45,413 nucleotides of DNA from Bacteroidales bacterium UBA1410. GTDB taxonomy: Bacteria > Bacteroidota > Bacteroidia > Bacteroidales > Dysgonomonadaceae. Below the pieces are notes generated by a model. That model ran no database searches. It had not been told where the DNA came from and saw only the letters and a list, made by a program, of their open reading frames with translations. The position numbers and the translations under genes are program-made. This document shows, one piece after another, positions 26,071 through 35,877 of the stretch (position 1 is the first letter of the stretch; each line of letters opens with the position of its first letter). The stretch is from the NCBI GenBank assembly GCA_002305015.1, contig DBPW01000005.1, positions 1 to 45,413 on the forward strand, given 5' to 3'.

Positions 26071-27198
26071 ATGAATTTATTTGACGTATATACCCTCTGG
26101 AACATCGAACCCGTAAGGGCTAAAGGATGCCGTTTATGGGATAAAAACGGAACCGAGTATCTGGACTTCTATGGCGGACATGCCGTCATTTCCATCGGAC
26201 ACACTCATCCCGAATATACCCGTATGCTCAAAGAACAGATCGACAAACTCGGTTTCTATTCCAATTCGGTAATCAACAGTCTGCAGCAAGAAGTTGCCGA
26301 CAAGCTGGGCGAGCTGTGCGGCTATCCCGATTATGCGCTGTTTCTGTGCAATTCCGGAGCCGAAGCCAATGAAAATGCGTTGAAACTTGCCTCGTTTCAT
26401 ACCGACAAAAAGCGCGTCATCGCTTTCCGGGAAGCTTTTCACGGACGCACCTCAGGTGCTGTAGCCGTTACAGACAATCCCGCCATCCAATCGCCTTTCA
26501 ACACCGGTCATGAAGTCACCTTTCTGCCGTTGAACGATATCGATGCCGTTGCCAAAGAGCTCGACAAAGGCGATGTGGCTGCCGTCATTATCGAAGGCAT
26601 TCAGGGAGTGGCCGGAATATTTGCTCCCGACACCGAATTTCTCCAACAACTCGAAGTGGTGTGTAAAAAACATGACACTGTACTTATTCTCGATGAAGTG
26701 CAGTCGGGATACGGTCGAACAGGTAGATTTTTTGCCCATCAGTTTGCCGGCATCAAAGCCGACATCATCACCACGGCCAAAGGTATGGGAAACGGTTTCC
26801 CTATCGGAGGAGTCATCATTTCTCCGAAATTCAAGCCCCGAAAAGGAATGCTGGGGACCACTTTCGGCGGAAATCATTTGGCATGTGCCGCAGCCATTGC
26901 CGTACTGAAGGTTCTCAAAGAAGAATCGCTGATCCACAATGCCGCAGAAATGGGCGAGTATCTGCAAAAAGAACTTTCGGCGTGTCGAGGCATCGAAGAG
27001 ATTCGCGGCCGCGGCCTGATGATCGGCGTACAACTCACACCCGATCAGTCGGAACTGCGCAATAAACTCTTGTTTGAAAGTCATATTTTTACCGGAGGAG
27101 CAAAAAACAACGTCATGCGCTTACTCCCTCCCCTTTCCATATCGAAGGATGAAATCGATATTTTCATTCGGGAATTTAAAAAACATACAGAAAAATGA
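26071..27198 (+). CDS. argD: acylornithine aminotransferase
   Basis: 375 residues, class III PLP aminotransferase. The pattern LFLCNSGAEANENALKLA binds PLP phosphate; AFREAFHGRTSGAVAVTD; LILDEVQSGYGRTGRFFAHQ holds the PLP-contacting Asp; the Schiff-base Lys is in ITTAKGMGNGFPIGG. It converts acylglutamate semialdehyde to acylornithine. Its last 4 bases (ATGA) overlap argF', so translation is probably coupled. Confidence 0.96.
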   Translation: MNLFDVYTLWNIEPVRAKGCRLWDKNGTEYLDFYGGHAVISIGHTHPEYTRMLKEQIDKLGFYSNSVINSLQQEVADKLGELCGYPDYALFLCNSGAEANENALKLASFHTDKKRVIAFREAFHGRTSGAVAVTDNPAIQSPFNTGHEVTFLPLNDIDAVAKELDKGDVAAVIIEGIQGVAGIFAPDTEFLQQLEVVCKKHDTVLILDEVQSGYGRTGRFFAHQFAGIKADIITTAKGMGNGFPIGGVIISPKFKPRKGMLGTTFGGNHLACAAAIAVLKVLKEESLIHNAAEMGEYLQKELSACRGIEEIRGRGLMIGVQLTPDQSELRNKLLFESHIFTGGAKNNVMRLLPPLSISKDEIDIFIREFKKHTEK

Positions 27199-28166
27199 GA
27201 AATTTCACCTGCGTTCACGATATTGGCGATTTAAAAACCGCCCTCGAAAAGGCAACGTATGTCAAAAAGAATCCGTTTGCCGATCAGCAACTCGGAAAAA
27301 ACAAAACGTTGTTGATGATTTTTTTCAACTCGAGCCTCCGTACCCGATTAAGTACCCAGAAAGCCGGCTTCAATCTCGGCATGAACGTTATTGTGCTCGA
27401 CATCAACCAGGGAGCATGGAAACTGGAGACCGAAAGAGGAGTAGTGATGGATGGGGACAAGACCGAGCACATCCTCGAAGCCATTCCCGTGATGGGATCG
27501 TATTGCGACATCATCGGCGTGCGCTCTTTTGCCCAATTCAAAAGTAAGGAAGACGATTACAATGAAGTCATTCTCAACCAATTCATTCAATACTCGGGCA
27601 AGCCTGTAATCAGCATGGAAGCAGCTACACGACATCCGTTGCAAAGCTTTGCCGACCTCATCACTATCGAAGAATACAAAAAAACACCCCGTCCGAAAGT
27701 TGTTCTCACCTGGGCTCCTCACCCCAAACCTCTGCCGCAAGCGGTAGCCAATTCGTTTTGCGAGTGGATGAACGCCACAGACTACGAGTTTGTGATCACC
27801 CATCCCGAAGGTTACGAACTGGACGAAAAATTTGTGGGCAAAGCCCGTGTGGAATACGACAAGGAAAAAGCATACAAAAATGCCGACTTCATCTATGCCA
27901 AGAATTGGTCGGCATATCGCGACCCCAATTACGGCAAAGTCATCAACATGGACAGGTCGTGGACGGTGGATGCACGTAAAATGGCACTCACCAACAATGC
28001 CTATTTCATGCACTGCCTGCCGGTACGCCGCAACATGATTGTTACCGACGAAGTGATCGAAAGTCCGCAGTCGTTGGTCATCCCCGAAGCGGCCAACCGG
28101 GCGGTTTCTGCACAAACCGTGTTGAAGGAAATATTGAAGGACAACTACTCCAACTCTATTTTGTAA
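27195..28166 (+). CDS. argF': N-acyl-ornithine carbamoyltransferase (N-succinyl type likely)
   Basis: 323 residues. Carbamoyl-phosphate motif SSLRTRLST (47-54 region) and HCLPVRRN near the C-terminus mark the transcarbamylase fold; the MDGDKTEHI loop marks the AOTCase/SOTCase branch rather than ordinary ornithine transcarbamylase. In that branch Glu92 (Xanthomonas) selects N-acetyl and Pro90 (B. fragilis) selects N-succinylornithine, from memory. Here the matching residue is Thr90, small and uncharged, so succinylornithine is the more likely substrate. Transcarbamylation thus precedes deacylation in this operon. Confidence 0.9.
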   Translation: MRNFTCVHDIGDLKTALEKATYVKKNPFADQQLGKNKTLLMIFFNSSLRTRLSTQKAGFNLGMNVIVLDINQGAWKLETERGVVMDGDKTEHILEAIPVMGSYCDIIGVRSFAQFKSKEDDYNEVILNQFIQYSGKPVISMEAATRHPLQSFADLITIEEYKKTPRPKVVLTWAPHPKPLPQAVANSFCEWMNATDYEFVITHPEGYELDEKFVGKARVEYDKEKAYKNADFIYAKNWSAYRDPNYGKVINMDRSWTVDARKMALTNNAYFMHCLPVRRNMIVTDEVIESPQSLVIPEAANRAVSAQTVLKEILKDNYSNSIL

Positions 28167-28176
28167 ATACGGAAAA

Positions 28177-29004
28177 ATGACAGCAAATACCCAATCATCG
28201 TACCCCGTTTCAGCTTCAAACCCCGTTTTGGAGGATATAGCCATTGTAAAAATCGGAGGGAACATCGTCGATAATCCCGAAGCGCTGGAAACTTTTCTGG
28301 CCGATTTTCACCGGATGGAGGGACGAAAACTGCTCGTTCACGGAGGGGGCGTGATGGCTTCGAAAATGGCAAAACAACTCGGCATCGAAACAAAAATGGT
28401 GGATGGACGGCGCATTACCGATGCCGAAACACTGAAACTGGTGACGATGGTGTATGCCGGCTGGATCAACAAAAGTATCGTAGCCTCTTTGCAGAAACTG
28501 GGATGCCAAGCCCTTGGCTTGTCGGGTGCCGATGCCAACACCATCCCTGCCAAAAAGAGATCGCCGGAGCCCATCGATTTTGGCTTCGTGGGCGATCCGG
28601 AAGCAAACGACATCAATACGGCTTTTATTTCCCTGCTGATCGAAAACAAAATAACACCCGTTTTCTGCGCCATTACGCACGACGGCAAGGGTTCTCTGCT
28701 CAACACAAATGCCGATACCGTTGCTTATTCGCTGGCGAGTGCCTTGTCAAAAAATTATCGCACTACTTTATATTACTGCTTCGAAAAAGAAGGAGTACTA
28801 AAAGATGTCGACGATCCGCAAAGCCGAATCGCATCGATGAACAAAGCCGAATACGAAGCCTACAAAAACGAAGGGATAATTGCAGGCGGAATGATTCCCA
28901 AACTCGACAATTCGTTTAAAGCCATCGAAAACGGCGTTTCGGAAGTCATCATCCTCCATGCAAAAAATTTATTGACAAAGCAGGGAACGCGACTTAATCG
29001 CTGA
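28177..29004 (+). CDS. argB: N-acylglutamate kinase
   Basis: 275 residues, amino-acid kinase fold. The nucleotide-binding glycine loop is in IVKIGGNIVDN and LLVHGGGVMASKMAK; VDGRRITDAETLKLVTMVYA binds the acylglutamate; IIAGGMIPKLDNSFKAIENG closes the ATP site. Phosphorylates N-acylglutamate; in this pathway step 2. Ten bases after argF' and 66 bases before argE. Confidence 0.96.
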   Translation: MTANTQSSYPVSASNPVLEDIAIVKIGGNIVDNPEALETFLADFHRMEGRKLLVHGGGVMASKMAKQLGIETKMVDGRRITDAETLKLVTMVYAGWINKSIVASLQKLGCQALGLSGADANTIPAKKRSPEPIDFGFVGDPEANDINTAFISLLIENKITPVFCAITHDGKGSLLNTNADTVAYSLASALSKNYRTTLYYCFEKEGVLKDVDDPQSRIASMNKAEYEAYKNEGIIAGGMIPKLDNSFKAIENGVSEVIILHAKNLLTKQGTRLNR

Positions 29005-29070
29005 GTCTCTGAATTTCATTCAACACAACGGAAACGAAAAAACATTACGATCACACAAAAAAGAAAAGTT

Positions 29071-30168
29071 TTGGAAAGAACCGACTATTATCAATCTCTT
29101 TTTTCGGAAGGTACCGCTGCGGATCTTCTTCGCAAGCTGGTTTCTATTCCTTCTTTTTCGGGAGAGGAAAACCTTAGGAGCAATTTTCTGGAGACCTTTT
29201 TTGCAAAACAAGGAATGCCAACGCAACGGATTGTCAACAACCTGATTGTCCGTCAGCCGCATCACAAGGGGAAAAAGGTTACCCTCATGCTCAATTCACA
29301 CATCGATACAGTACGTCCAACAGCAGGTTACACTTTCGACCCGTTTAATCCTCCCTTTTCCGACACCCGGGTATTCGGATTGGGCAGCAACGATGCGGGC
29401 GCTTCCGTGGTATCGTTGATCGCAACTTTTTTTCATTTCTACCATACAGAGCTGCCGTTTAACCTCATGCTGGCGCTCTCGTGCGAAGAGGAGAATTCCG
29501 GTCCCGACGGTATGCGAAAAATGTGGCCGGAAATAAAGGATACGGTAGATTTTGCCATTGTTGGCGAACCCACCGGCATGAAAGCCGCCATTGCCGAGAG
29601 GGGACTGCTGGTGATCGATGCCGAAGCCAAAGGTGTAAGCGGCCATGCAGCACTCAATGAGGGCGTGAATGCCATTTACATTGCCCTGGAGGACATCCTT
29701 ACACTGCAGAAGACAACACTCGACAAAATATCGCCGACGATGGGTGAAGTAAAACTCACGGTTACGCAAATCCATGGCGGCACGCAGCACAATGTGGTGC
29801 CCGACAGCTGCACTTTCGTCATCGATATTCGTACGACGGATGTGTACACCAATCAAGAGATTATGGATATCCTGCAACCAAAAGTCAAGAGCACACTTAA
29901 AGCCCGTTCGCTAACCAACAGAAGCTCGGCCACGCCGCTCGACCATCCGTTGATGCAATGCGTGCAACAACTGGGTATCGAAACTTATGTTTCGCCCACC
30001 ACGTCGGACTGGATGCGGATATCGTGTCCGGCAATCAAAATGGGACCCGGCGAATCGGTGCGTTCGCATCACCCCGACGAATACATCACAACGGAAGAGC
30101 TGAAGCAAGGGATTGCCGGCTATATCCGGTTTATTGAAGAATTGGCGAAAATCATTGCTGCCAATTAA
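29071..30168 (+). CDS. argE: M20 family deacylase (acylornithine/acylcitrulline)
   Basis: 365 residues. Zn-dependent M20 peptidase: LMLNSHIDTVRPTAGYT (metal-binding His-x-Asp), GLGSNDAGAS (bridging Asp), ALSCEEENSG (catalytic Glu-Glu), DFAIVGEPTG (metal Asp/Glu) and RSHHPDEYI (last His). It removes the acyl group, here probably from N-succinylcitrulline. The start is TTG at 29071: no in-frame ATG exists between the argB-side stop at 29002 and it. A dimerisation domain sits mid-protein. Confidence 0.9.
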   Translation: MERTDYYQSLFSEGTAADLLRKLVSIPSFSGEENLRSNFLETFFAKQGMPTQRIVNNLIVRQPHHKGKKVTLMLNSHIDTVRPTAGYTFDPFNPPFSDTRVFGLGSNDAGASVVSLIATFFHFYHTELPFNLMLALSCEEENSGPDGMRKMWPEIKDTVDFAIVGEPTGMKAAIAERGLLVIDAEAKGVSGHAALNEGVNAIYIALEDILTLQKTTLDKISPTMGEVKLTVTQIHGGTQHNVVPDSCTFVIDIRTTDVYTNQEIMDILQPKVKSTLKARSLTNRSSATPLDHPLMQCVQQLGIETYVSPTTSDWMRISCPAIKMGPGESVRSHHPDEYITTEELKQGIAGYIRFIEELAKIIAAN

Positions 30169-30239
30169 AAACGAACAAAAAACCAAAAACAATAAAACAT
30201 TCTGGCAGCGAAAACTGACAGTTTAAAACTGAAAAAACT

Positions 30240-31538
30240 ATGGCGAAAATCTGGGATAAAGGCTTTGATGCCGATAAAGCGGTATCGGATTTTACAGTGG
30301 GGAAAGACCGCGAACTCGATCTGCGGCTGGCAAAATACGATGTCATCGGTTCGATGGCGCACATCAAAATGCTGGCAAAAATCGGTCTGTTGACAAGGGA
30401 AGAAGAAAATGTGCTCCGTGCCGAGCTGGAACGTATTCTGGACGAAATCAAAAAAGGCAATTTCCATCTCGACGACGATGTTGAAGATATTCATTCGCAA
30501 GTGGAAGCCATGCTTACCGAAAAGCTTGGCGAAACGGGCAAAAAAATCCATTCGGGGCGTTCGCGCAACGATCAGGTGTTGGTAGACCTCAAACTTTATC
30601 TCAAAGACGAAATTGTAGCCCTAAAAAACGAGATCCTACAGCTTTTCGAGCTGCTGCAGCAACTGAGCGAACGCTACAAAGACGTATTGCTGCCCGGCTA
30701 CACACACGGACAAATCGCCATGCCTTCATCCTTCGGATTGTGGTTTGGAGCTTACGCCGAAACCTTGATTGACGATATGCATACGCTGGTTGCCGCATGG
30801 CGCGTTGCCGACCAAAATCCGCTGGGTTCTGCCGCAGGATATGGCAACTCTTTTCCCCTCGACCGCGAAATGACTACCCGCGAACTGGGTTTTGCTACCT
30901 TACACTACAACGTGATTGCCGCACAAATGGCACGCGGCAAAACCGAGCGCATCCTTGCCCAAAGCATGGCCTCTATAGCTTTCACCCTTAACAAGCTGGC
31001 AGCCGACAACTGCATGTATCTTTCCGGCAATTATGGTTTCATTTCGTATCCCGACAACCTGACTACCGGTTCAAGCATCATGCCGCACAAAAAAAATCCC
31101 GACGTATGGGAACTTATTCGTGCACACAGCAACCGGATCCAAAACCTGCCCAACGAAATTGCCCTAATAACCACCAACCTTCCTCATGGTTATCATCGCG
31201 ACTACCAACTGTTGAAAGAAGTTCTTTTCCCGGCCATCGATACCCTGCACCAATTATTGCAAATGGCTCATTTCATGTTGCAGCATATTTCGGTGAACAA
31301 AGATATTCTCTCCGATCCGCGTTATGATTATCTTTTCACGGTGGAAGAAGTTAACCGCCGTGTGCTGCAAGGTGTGCCTTTCCGCGAAGCATACCAACAA
31401 GTGGGGCATGAAGTGGAAAACGGTACGTACAAAGCCAAAAAGGAAGTGCATCATACCCATGCCGGCAGCATCGGCAACCTCTGTACCCAACAAATCAGGG
31501 AAAAAATGATGCAGGCAGCCTCTCAGATCAACGGGTAG
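30240..31538 (+). CDS. argH: argininosuccinate lyase
   Basis: 432 residues, slightly shorter than E. coli (about 457). Fumarase/aspartase superfamily: signature GSSIMPHKKNPDVWELIRAH, HSGRSRNDQV and the catalytic region GYTHGQIAMP. It splits argininosuccinate into arginine and fumarate, the last arginine step. The start ATG is right after an AT-rich spacer of 71 bases. Ends 23 bases from the convergent pmbA. Confidence 0.96.
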   Translation: MAKIWDKGFDADKAVSDFTVGKDRELDLRLAKYDVIGSMAHIKMLAKIGLLTREEENVLRAELERILDEIKKGNFHLDDDVEDIHSQVEAMLTEKLGETGKKIHSGRSRNDQVLVDLKLYLKDEIVALKNEILQLFELLQQLSERYKDVLLPGYTHGQIAMPSSFGLWFGAYAETLIDDMHTLVAAWRVADQNPLGSAAGYGNSFPLDREMTTRELGFATLHYNVIAAQMARGKTERILAQSMASIAFTLNKLAADNCMYLSGNYGFISYPDNLTTGSSIMPHKKNPDVWELIRAHSNRIQNLPNEIALITTNLPHGYHRDYQLLKEVLFPAIDTLHQLLQMAHFMLQHISVNKDILSDPRYDYLFTVEEVNRRVLQGVPFREAYQQVGHEVENGTYKAKKEVHHTHAGSIGNLCTQQIREKMMQAASQING

Positions 31539-31561
31539 ATCGGCTGCTCTGCATTTGAAAA

Positions 31562-32881
31562 TCAGAGTCCGCTGAAATCGACCCCTTCGAACACCAGCGA
31601 GGGGATGCGCCAGGAAGAATTCAATCGCGGATCATTACCCGTTTCGATAAGCGAATTCCAGAGCGAAATCATGTTGCCCGTGATGTTCATCTCATTTACC
31701 GGCTGAGACAGTTTCCCGTTTTCGATCAAGAACCCTTCAATTCCATAGGAAAAGTCGCCCGTCGAACTGTTGCAGTTTCCCCCATTGAATCCGGTAACCA
31801 AGATTCCGTTGTTGACCCCGGAAATCAGCCCATTCAGATCGGCATTGCCGGGTTGAAGAATGAGAATGGACGGATCGGAAATGGTAGGTTCCATTTTCAT
31901 TTTGTTGGCATAATAGGTATCAATGAAATAGGTTTTCAGCACACCCCTGTCGAAAACAACACACGGTTGGGTTGCCACCCCCTCTGCGTCGAAATATCGT
32001 GCACCCATTGCACCAATAATATGAGGTTCGTCTTTCAACAAGAACTTGTCGCTTCCCACCTTTTCATTCAGTTTATTCAATAAAAACGAATTCTTTTGTT
32101 GCAACTGTGATCCGTAAAGGGCACTAATCATCGGACGCAGCAATTGGGAAGAATTCAGCGGGTCGACCACCATTGTATATTCTCCCGATTTGGTTTTCTT
32201 TTGCCCAAGTTTGCGCAGCGTGCGCTCCAAAGCCTTTTGTCCGATGCCTTCCTTGACGAGTTTATCTAAAAACAGGGACGATTCGTACCAGTAGGACGAC
32301 GGTCGTGCTTCCCCTTCGTCTTTCACCGAAACACTGCACGAAAGCGAATACCATGAACTTTGGGTTTCTCCTTCGAAACCATTGCTATGGATACGGTAAG
32401 TAAAACTTTCGCCGTCGTTATACGAAGACTCTACCGAAATGATGCGCGCATCCTTTCCTATAGCCTCTTCTCCGACAGCTTTTGCCAGTGCCACTTTTTC
32501 GTCGGGACTCACCACAGGAAAGTTGGGGTCGTACAATTGGAGATCGGGTTTGCCCCCTTTATAATATCGCGAAGGATCGGGAAGTTGTCTGGCTTCATCT
32601 TTTGCCAGATAACGCGTGGCTTCGATCCCGTTTTTTATGAAAACTTCAAGTTCTTCCTTATTCAGGCGATTTGTAGAAAATGTTCCGTAACGGCCATCCA
32701 CATACAGCGAAATACCCATCACGCTTTCCGAAGCCTGTTGCAGGCGGTCTACCTTACCGTCACGTAGCTCGAAAGAGCTATCAGATCCTGCATAAAGATT
32801 TACCTTTGCTTCACGGCATCCGTTCTTCAAGGCATAATCTAAAGCCCATTGAGCCAATTTTTTATCGTTGTTTGATATCAT
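31562..32881 (-). CDS. pmbA: PmbA/TldE-like metallopeptidase subunit
   Basis: 439 residues, U62 family. It has the N-terminal domain with AREAKVNLYAGSDSSFELRDGK-like pattern and VMGISLYVDGRYGTFSTNRL, and the C-terminal half with NCNSSTGDFSYGIEGFLIEN. It lacks the HExxxH found in TldD, as expected for the partner subunit. TldD and TldE together cut peptides such as modified RiPP leaders. No signal peptide. Read after tldD on the minus strand; 43 bases between. Confidence 0.88.
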   Translation of the reverse strand: MISNNDKKLAQWALDYALKNGCREAKVNLYAGSDSSFELRDGKVDRLQQASESVMGISLYVDGRYGTFSTNRLNKEELEVFIKNGIEATRYLAKDEARQLPDPSRYYKGGKPDLQLYDPNFPVVSPDEKVALAKAVGEEAIGKDARIISVESSYNDGESFTYRIHSNGFEGETQSSWYSLSCSVSVKDEGEARPSSYWYESSLFLDKLVKEGIGQKALERTLRKLGQKKTKSGEYTMVVDPLNSSQLLRPMISALYGSQLQQKNSFLLNKLNEKVGSDKFLLKDEPHIIGAMGARYFDAEGVATQPCVVFDRGVLKTYFIDTYYANKMKMEPTISDPSILILQPGNADLNGLISGVNNGILVTGFNGGNCNSSTGDFSYGIEGFLIENGKLSQPVNEMNITGNMISLWNSLIETGNDPRLNSSWRIPSLVFEGVDFSGL

Positions 32882-32924
32882 AATTTTCTTAATTTAACGA
32901 ATGAATAGTTGCACTTCAAAAACC

Positions 32925-34445
32925 TTAACTTTCTCCTCCAACCGTTAGTTTGCTAACGAGTGCCGAAGGCATACCGCAAGTCACAGGACACGACTGCCCG
33001 TCTTTTCCACATGTCCACGTTCCATTGTCTATCGTCGGATTGTTGGCAACCATCGTAATGTCGGCCAATGCTTTCGGTCCGTTACCAATAATATTGATAT
33101 CTTTGATGGGCTGTGTAAGCTTACCCTCTTCGATAAGGTAACCCGATTTCACGAAGAACGTAAAATCGCCTGCCCCGATCTGAACCTGCCCGTTAGTAAA
33201 TTTGTCCACAAAAATTCCCTTTTTCACGGAAGCAATAATATCGGCTTCAGTCCTATTCCCTGCCTCCATATAAGTTGAACGCATACGGGGAATGGGAACA
33301 CATTTAAACGATTCGCGCCGTCCGTTTCCGGTAGAAGGAACACCGTAGTAATTAGCACTGATCCGGTCGTGCAAATAACTGGTAAGGATGCCGTTCTTCA
33401 CTATGTAGGTCTTTTGGCCGTAAGCGCCTTCGTCATCGATATTTACGGCACCCCGATTGAACATGATAGTACCGTCGTCCACCACATTGATATGTTCGTT
33501 ACAAATCTTCTTATTCAGCTGATCGGAGAAAATGGAAATATTTTTCCGGTTGAAGTCGGCCTCGAATGCATGACCAATTGCCTCGTGCAGCAGGATACCC
33601 GACCCGCCTGCTCCCATTACCACCGGCATTTCTCCCCCTTTGGGCTTCACGGCTTTAAACAGGATAGCTGTATCCTCAACCGCTTCACGCGCAATAACAT
33701 CGATAACCTCATCCGTCAAAAACTCAAAACCTTTTCGGTAAGAGCGGGAAGCATAACTGTTTTCGATTCTGCCGTTCTCCTCCATAATACACATAGCCGA
33801 CAAGGCAACCATCGGACGATAATCGTAATACTGTACACCCTCGGAATTGCAAAAAAGAATATGTGATGTATCATCGGTCAACGATGCCGACACTTTCTGA
33901 ACGCGGTTGTCTAATGCAAAAATCGTATCGTTCAATCGTTGGAGATAAGGCATTTTGTCTTTCAACAAAACATGCTCCCACGGCGTAGTGAGCGGATAAT
34001 AATTGGTTTTTATCGGTTTTTCGGTCAAAGCAACCGGCTCTGTTTTTTTAGTTCCCGAAGCAATGCGTGCTGCCGTACGTGCCGCTTTCAGCATTTCATT
34101 AAGAGTAATGTTCTCTACATAGGCATAGCCGGTTTGATCTCCGGAAATGACACGAACACCCATACCATAATCGATATTGGAGCTGCAGCGGTTTACTTCA
34201 CCATCCTGCAAACCTACATAGTTACTGAAAGTGTGTTCGAAAAAAAGATCGACATAATCGCCCCCTTTCTCCAACGCTGCAGACATCACCTTCTGCAGAT
34301 CATTCTCGGTTACTCCGAAATGATCCATCGCTTCCTTCGTTGCCGACTGTTTTCCGGCAACGCCCAAAGGAGCAGCAAACGAAGGTGTAACCGCTGATCC
34401 CAGCAGAGCGAGGCTTCCTGTTTGAATAAATTTTCGTCTATCCAT
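32925..34445 (-). CDS. tldD: TldD-like metallopeptidase with export signal
   Basis: 506 residues from ATG 34445 (MDRRKFIQTGSLALLGSAVT), a twin-arginine-like signal DRRKFIQ followed by a hydrophobic stretch and AxA-like SFAAP. A start at 34457 adds four residues. The metal site HExxxH is in LLHEAIGHAFEADF. The DGEVNRCSSNIDYGMGVRVI region and GNGRRESFKCVPIPRMR strand are typical. TldD of E. coli is cytoplasmic; this copy should be exported while its partner pmbA has no signal, which is odd. Confidence 0.85.
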   Translation of the reverse strand: MDRRKFIQTGSLALLGSAVTPSFAAPLGVAGKQSATKEAMDHFGVTENDLQKVMSAALEKGGDYVDLFFEHTFSNYVGLQDGEVNRCSSNIDYGMGVRVISGDQTGYAYVENITLNEMLKAARTAARIASGTKKTEPVALTEKPIKTNYYPLTTPWEHVLLKDKMPYLQRLNDTIFALDNRVQKVSASLTDDTSHILFCNSEGVQYYDYRPMVALSAMCIMEENGRIENSYASRSYRKGFEFLTDEVIDVIAREAVEDTAILFKAVKPKGGEMPVVMGAGGSGILLHEAIGHAFEADFNRKNISIFSDQLNKKICNEHINVVDDGTIMFNRGAVNIDDEGAYGQKTYIVKNGILTSYLHDRISANYYGVPSTGNGRRESFKCVPIPRMRSTYMEAGNRTEADIIASVKKGIFVDKFTNGQVQIGAGDFTFFVKSGYLIEEGKLTQPIKDINIIGNGPKALADITMVANNPTIDNGTWTCGKDGQSCPVTCGMPSALVSKLTVGGES

Positions 34446-34471
34446 AAATGAATTCATTTGTAATAAGGTTA

Positions 34472-34484
34472 TTTACCAGGTAAA
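34472..34484. promoter_or_regulatory. 13-bp palindrome TTTACCAGGTAAA
   Basis: Perfect 6-bp arms TTTACC/GGTAAA around a single A, in the divergent region between tldD and the regulator. Size and form fit an operator for a dimeric regulator. It lies 15 bases from the tldD-side longest start codon (34457). Confidence 0.3.
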
Positions 34485-34540
34485 GGTATTCATTATTTAC
34501 GGAAAACATCAGAATTATAAAACAAATAATTTCATTTTAT

Positions 34541-34548
34541 TACCTTTG
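34541..34548 (+). promoter_or_regulatory. -7 box before the XylR/AraC regulator gene
   Basis: TACCTTTG matches TAnnTTTG, 112 bases upstream of the start at 34660. No TTTG -33 box at the expected distance. Confidence 0.4.
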
Positions 34549-34659
34549 TAAGAAAACATTGTGTAATTATGCTGTTACGAAAATAAAACACAGGGTTTCA
34601 AACAAACTTTTTATTGTTTTGTTTTTTTAATTTCTTAAACTGAAAAATAGTCAAAAACC

Positions 34660-35832
34660 ATGGTAAAAATATTGTTGCTTATCGATTTTTCTAGTGAATT
34701 CAGCCGAGGTATTTTAAAAGGATTGATTCGATATTCAAAAGATCACGGACCTTGGATATTTTATCGGTTACCTTCCTATTATAAAACCCTTTATGGAGAA
34801 AAAGGGGTAATTCAATGGGCAAAAGAATGGAAAGCCGATGCCATCATTGCCAGATGGGATGAAGAAGGAACTCATCTCTTGACTTCATTAAACATCCCCA
34901 TTATACTTCAAAATTATAAAAGCAGAAGCGATTATTTTTCGAATCTGACAGGCGATTATATCGGAACCGGCAAGATGGCAGCCCAATTTTTTATAAAAAG
35001 GCGTTATCGAAATTTTGCCTTTTATGGAAATAAAGGCGTCATATGGTCCCAAGAACGAGCTGAAGGATTCAGAAAAGAAATTGAAAAAATAGAAGGGAAC
35101 TATTACTATTTTGAAAGTGAAAATTTAGACGGAGAACAATGGAGCAGCAGCCATTTACAATTAGATAATTGGCTGCTTTCATTACCAAAGCCCATTGCCT
35201 TATTTGCTTGTGACGACAGCTTTGCCCTTCGTGTTTCAGAAATCTGCAAAATCAACAATATTGCCATTCCCGACGAAATCGCATTGATGGGAGTCGATAA
35301 TGACGAATTGATCTGCAATTTATCCGACCCACCTATATCTTCCATTGTTTTGGATGTGGAAAAGGGAGGATATGAAGCCGGAAGATTAATGGACCAACTG
35401 ATTCATCATCAAAGAAAAGAACCCTTTAACATTGTTATCCGTCCCACACGTTTCGAATTGCGAAAATCTACCGAAAAATACAATATAACAAACGAATATA
35501 TTCTTCAAGTTGTCCATTATATCGAGAAAAATTTTGCCTCGGAAATAAACATTGAAGAGCTTACTCGTCTCGTGCCTCTATCCAGAAGGAATCTTGAAGT
35601 TAAATTCAAGAACGAAATGGGAACCACTATTTACCAGTTTATATTAAATTGCCGCATTGATTATTTCACCCATTTACTATTAACCACAAACCAACCCTTA
35701 TTCGACTTGGCGATCGACGCCGGTTTCAGCGATTATAAAAATATTTCCCGGCTATTCAAAAGAATGAAAGGATGCACTCCCTTGGAATACCGCGAAAAAT
35801 TTGGAGATAAAGATATAAGTAACGTTTTTTGA
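34660..35832 (+). CDS. XylR-like regulator: periplasmic-binding-like sensor plus AraC HTH
   Basis: 390 residues. Residues 1-270 form a type-1 periplasmic-binding-like (LacI/XylR) sugar sensor: LLLIDFSSEFSRGILKGLIR, FACDDSFALRVSEICKI, IALMGVDNDELICNLSDPPI. Residues 285-385 are an AraC double HTH: NIEELTRLVPLSRRNLEVKF and FDLAIDAGFSDYKNISRLFK...GCTPLEYR. Both parts are cytoplasmic, so it should sense an imported sugar or its phosphate. It precedes the nine-gene amino-sugar locus by 75 bases and is the obvious regulator of it. Confidence 0.9.
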   Translation: MVKILLLIDFSSEFSRGILKGLIRYSKDHGPWIFYRLPSYYKTLYGEKGVIQWAKEWKADAIIARWDEEGTHLLTSLNIPIILQNYKSRSDYFSNLTGDYIGTGKMAAQFFIKRRYRNFAFYGNKGVIWSQERAEGFRKEIEKIEGNYYYFESENLDGEQWSSSHLQLDNWLLSLPKPIALFACDDSFALRVSEICKINNIAIPDEIALMGVDNDELICNLSDPPISSIVLDVEKGGYEAGRLMDQLIHHQRKEPFNIVIRPTRFELRKSTEKYNITNEYILQVVHYIEKNFASEINIEELTRLVPLSRRNLEVKFKNEMGTTIYQFILNCRIDYFTHLLLTTNQPLFDLAIDAGFSDYKNISRLFKRMKGCTPLEYREKFGDKDISNVF

Positions 35833-35877
35833 GTAGAGTTTTACGCTTTTAAGGTACATTCGGTTTGTTTATGCTCT

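Noticed and set aside
27348..28265. 305-aa minus-strand frame opposite argF'
   Set aside because: It is antisense to argF' and reflects codon bias; no motif.
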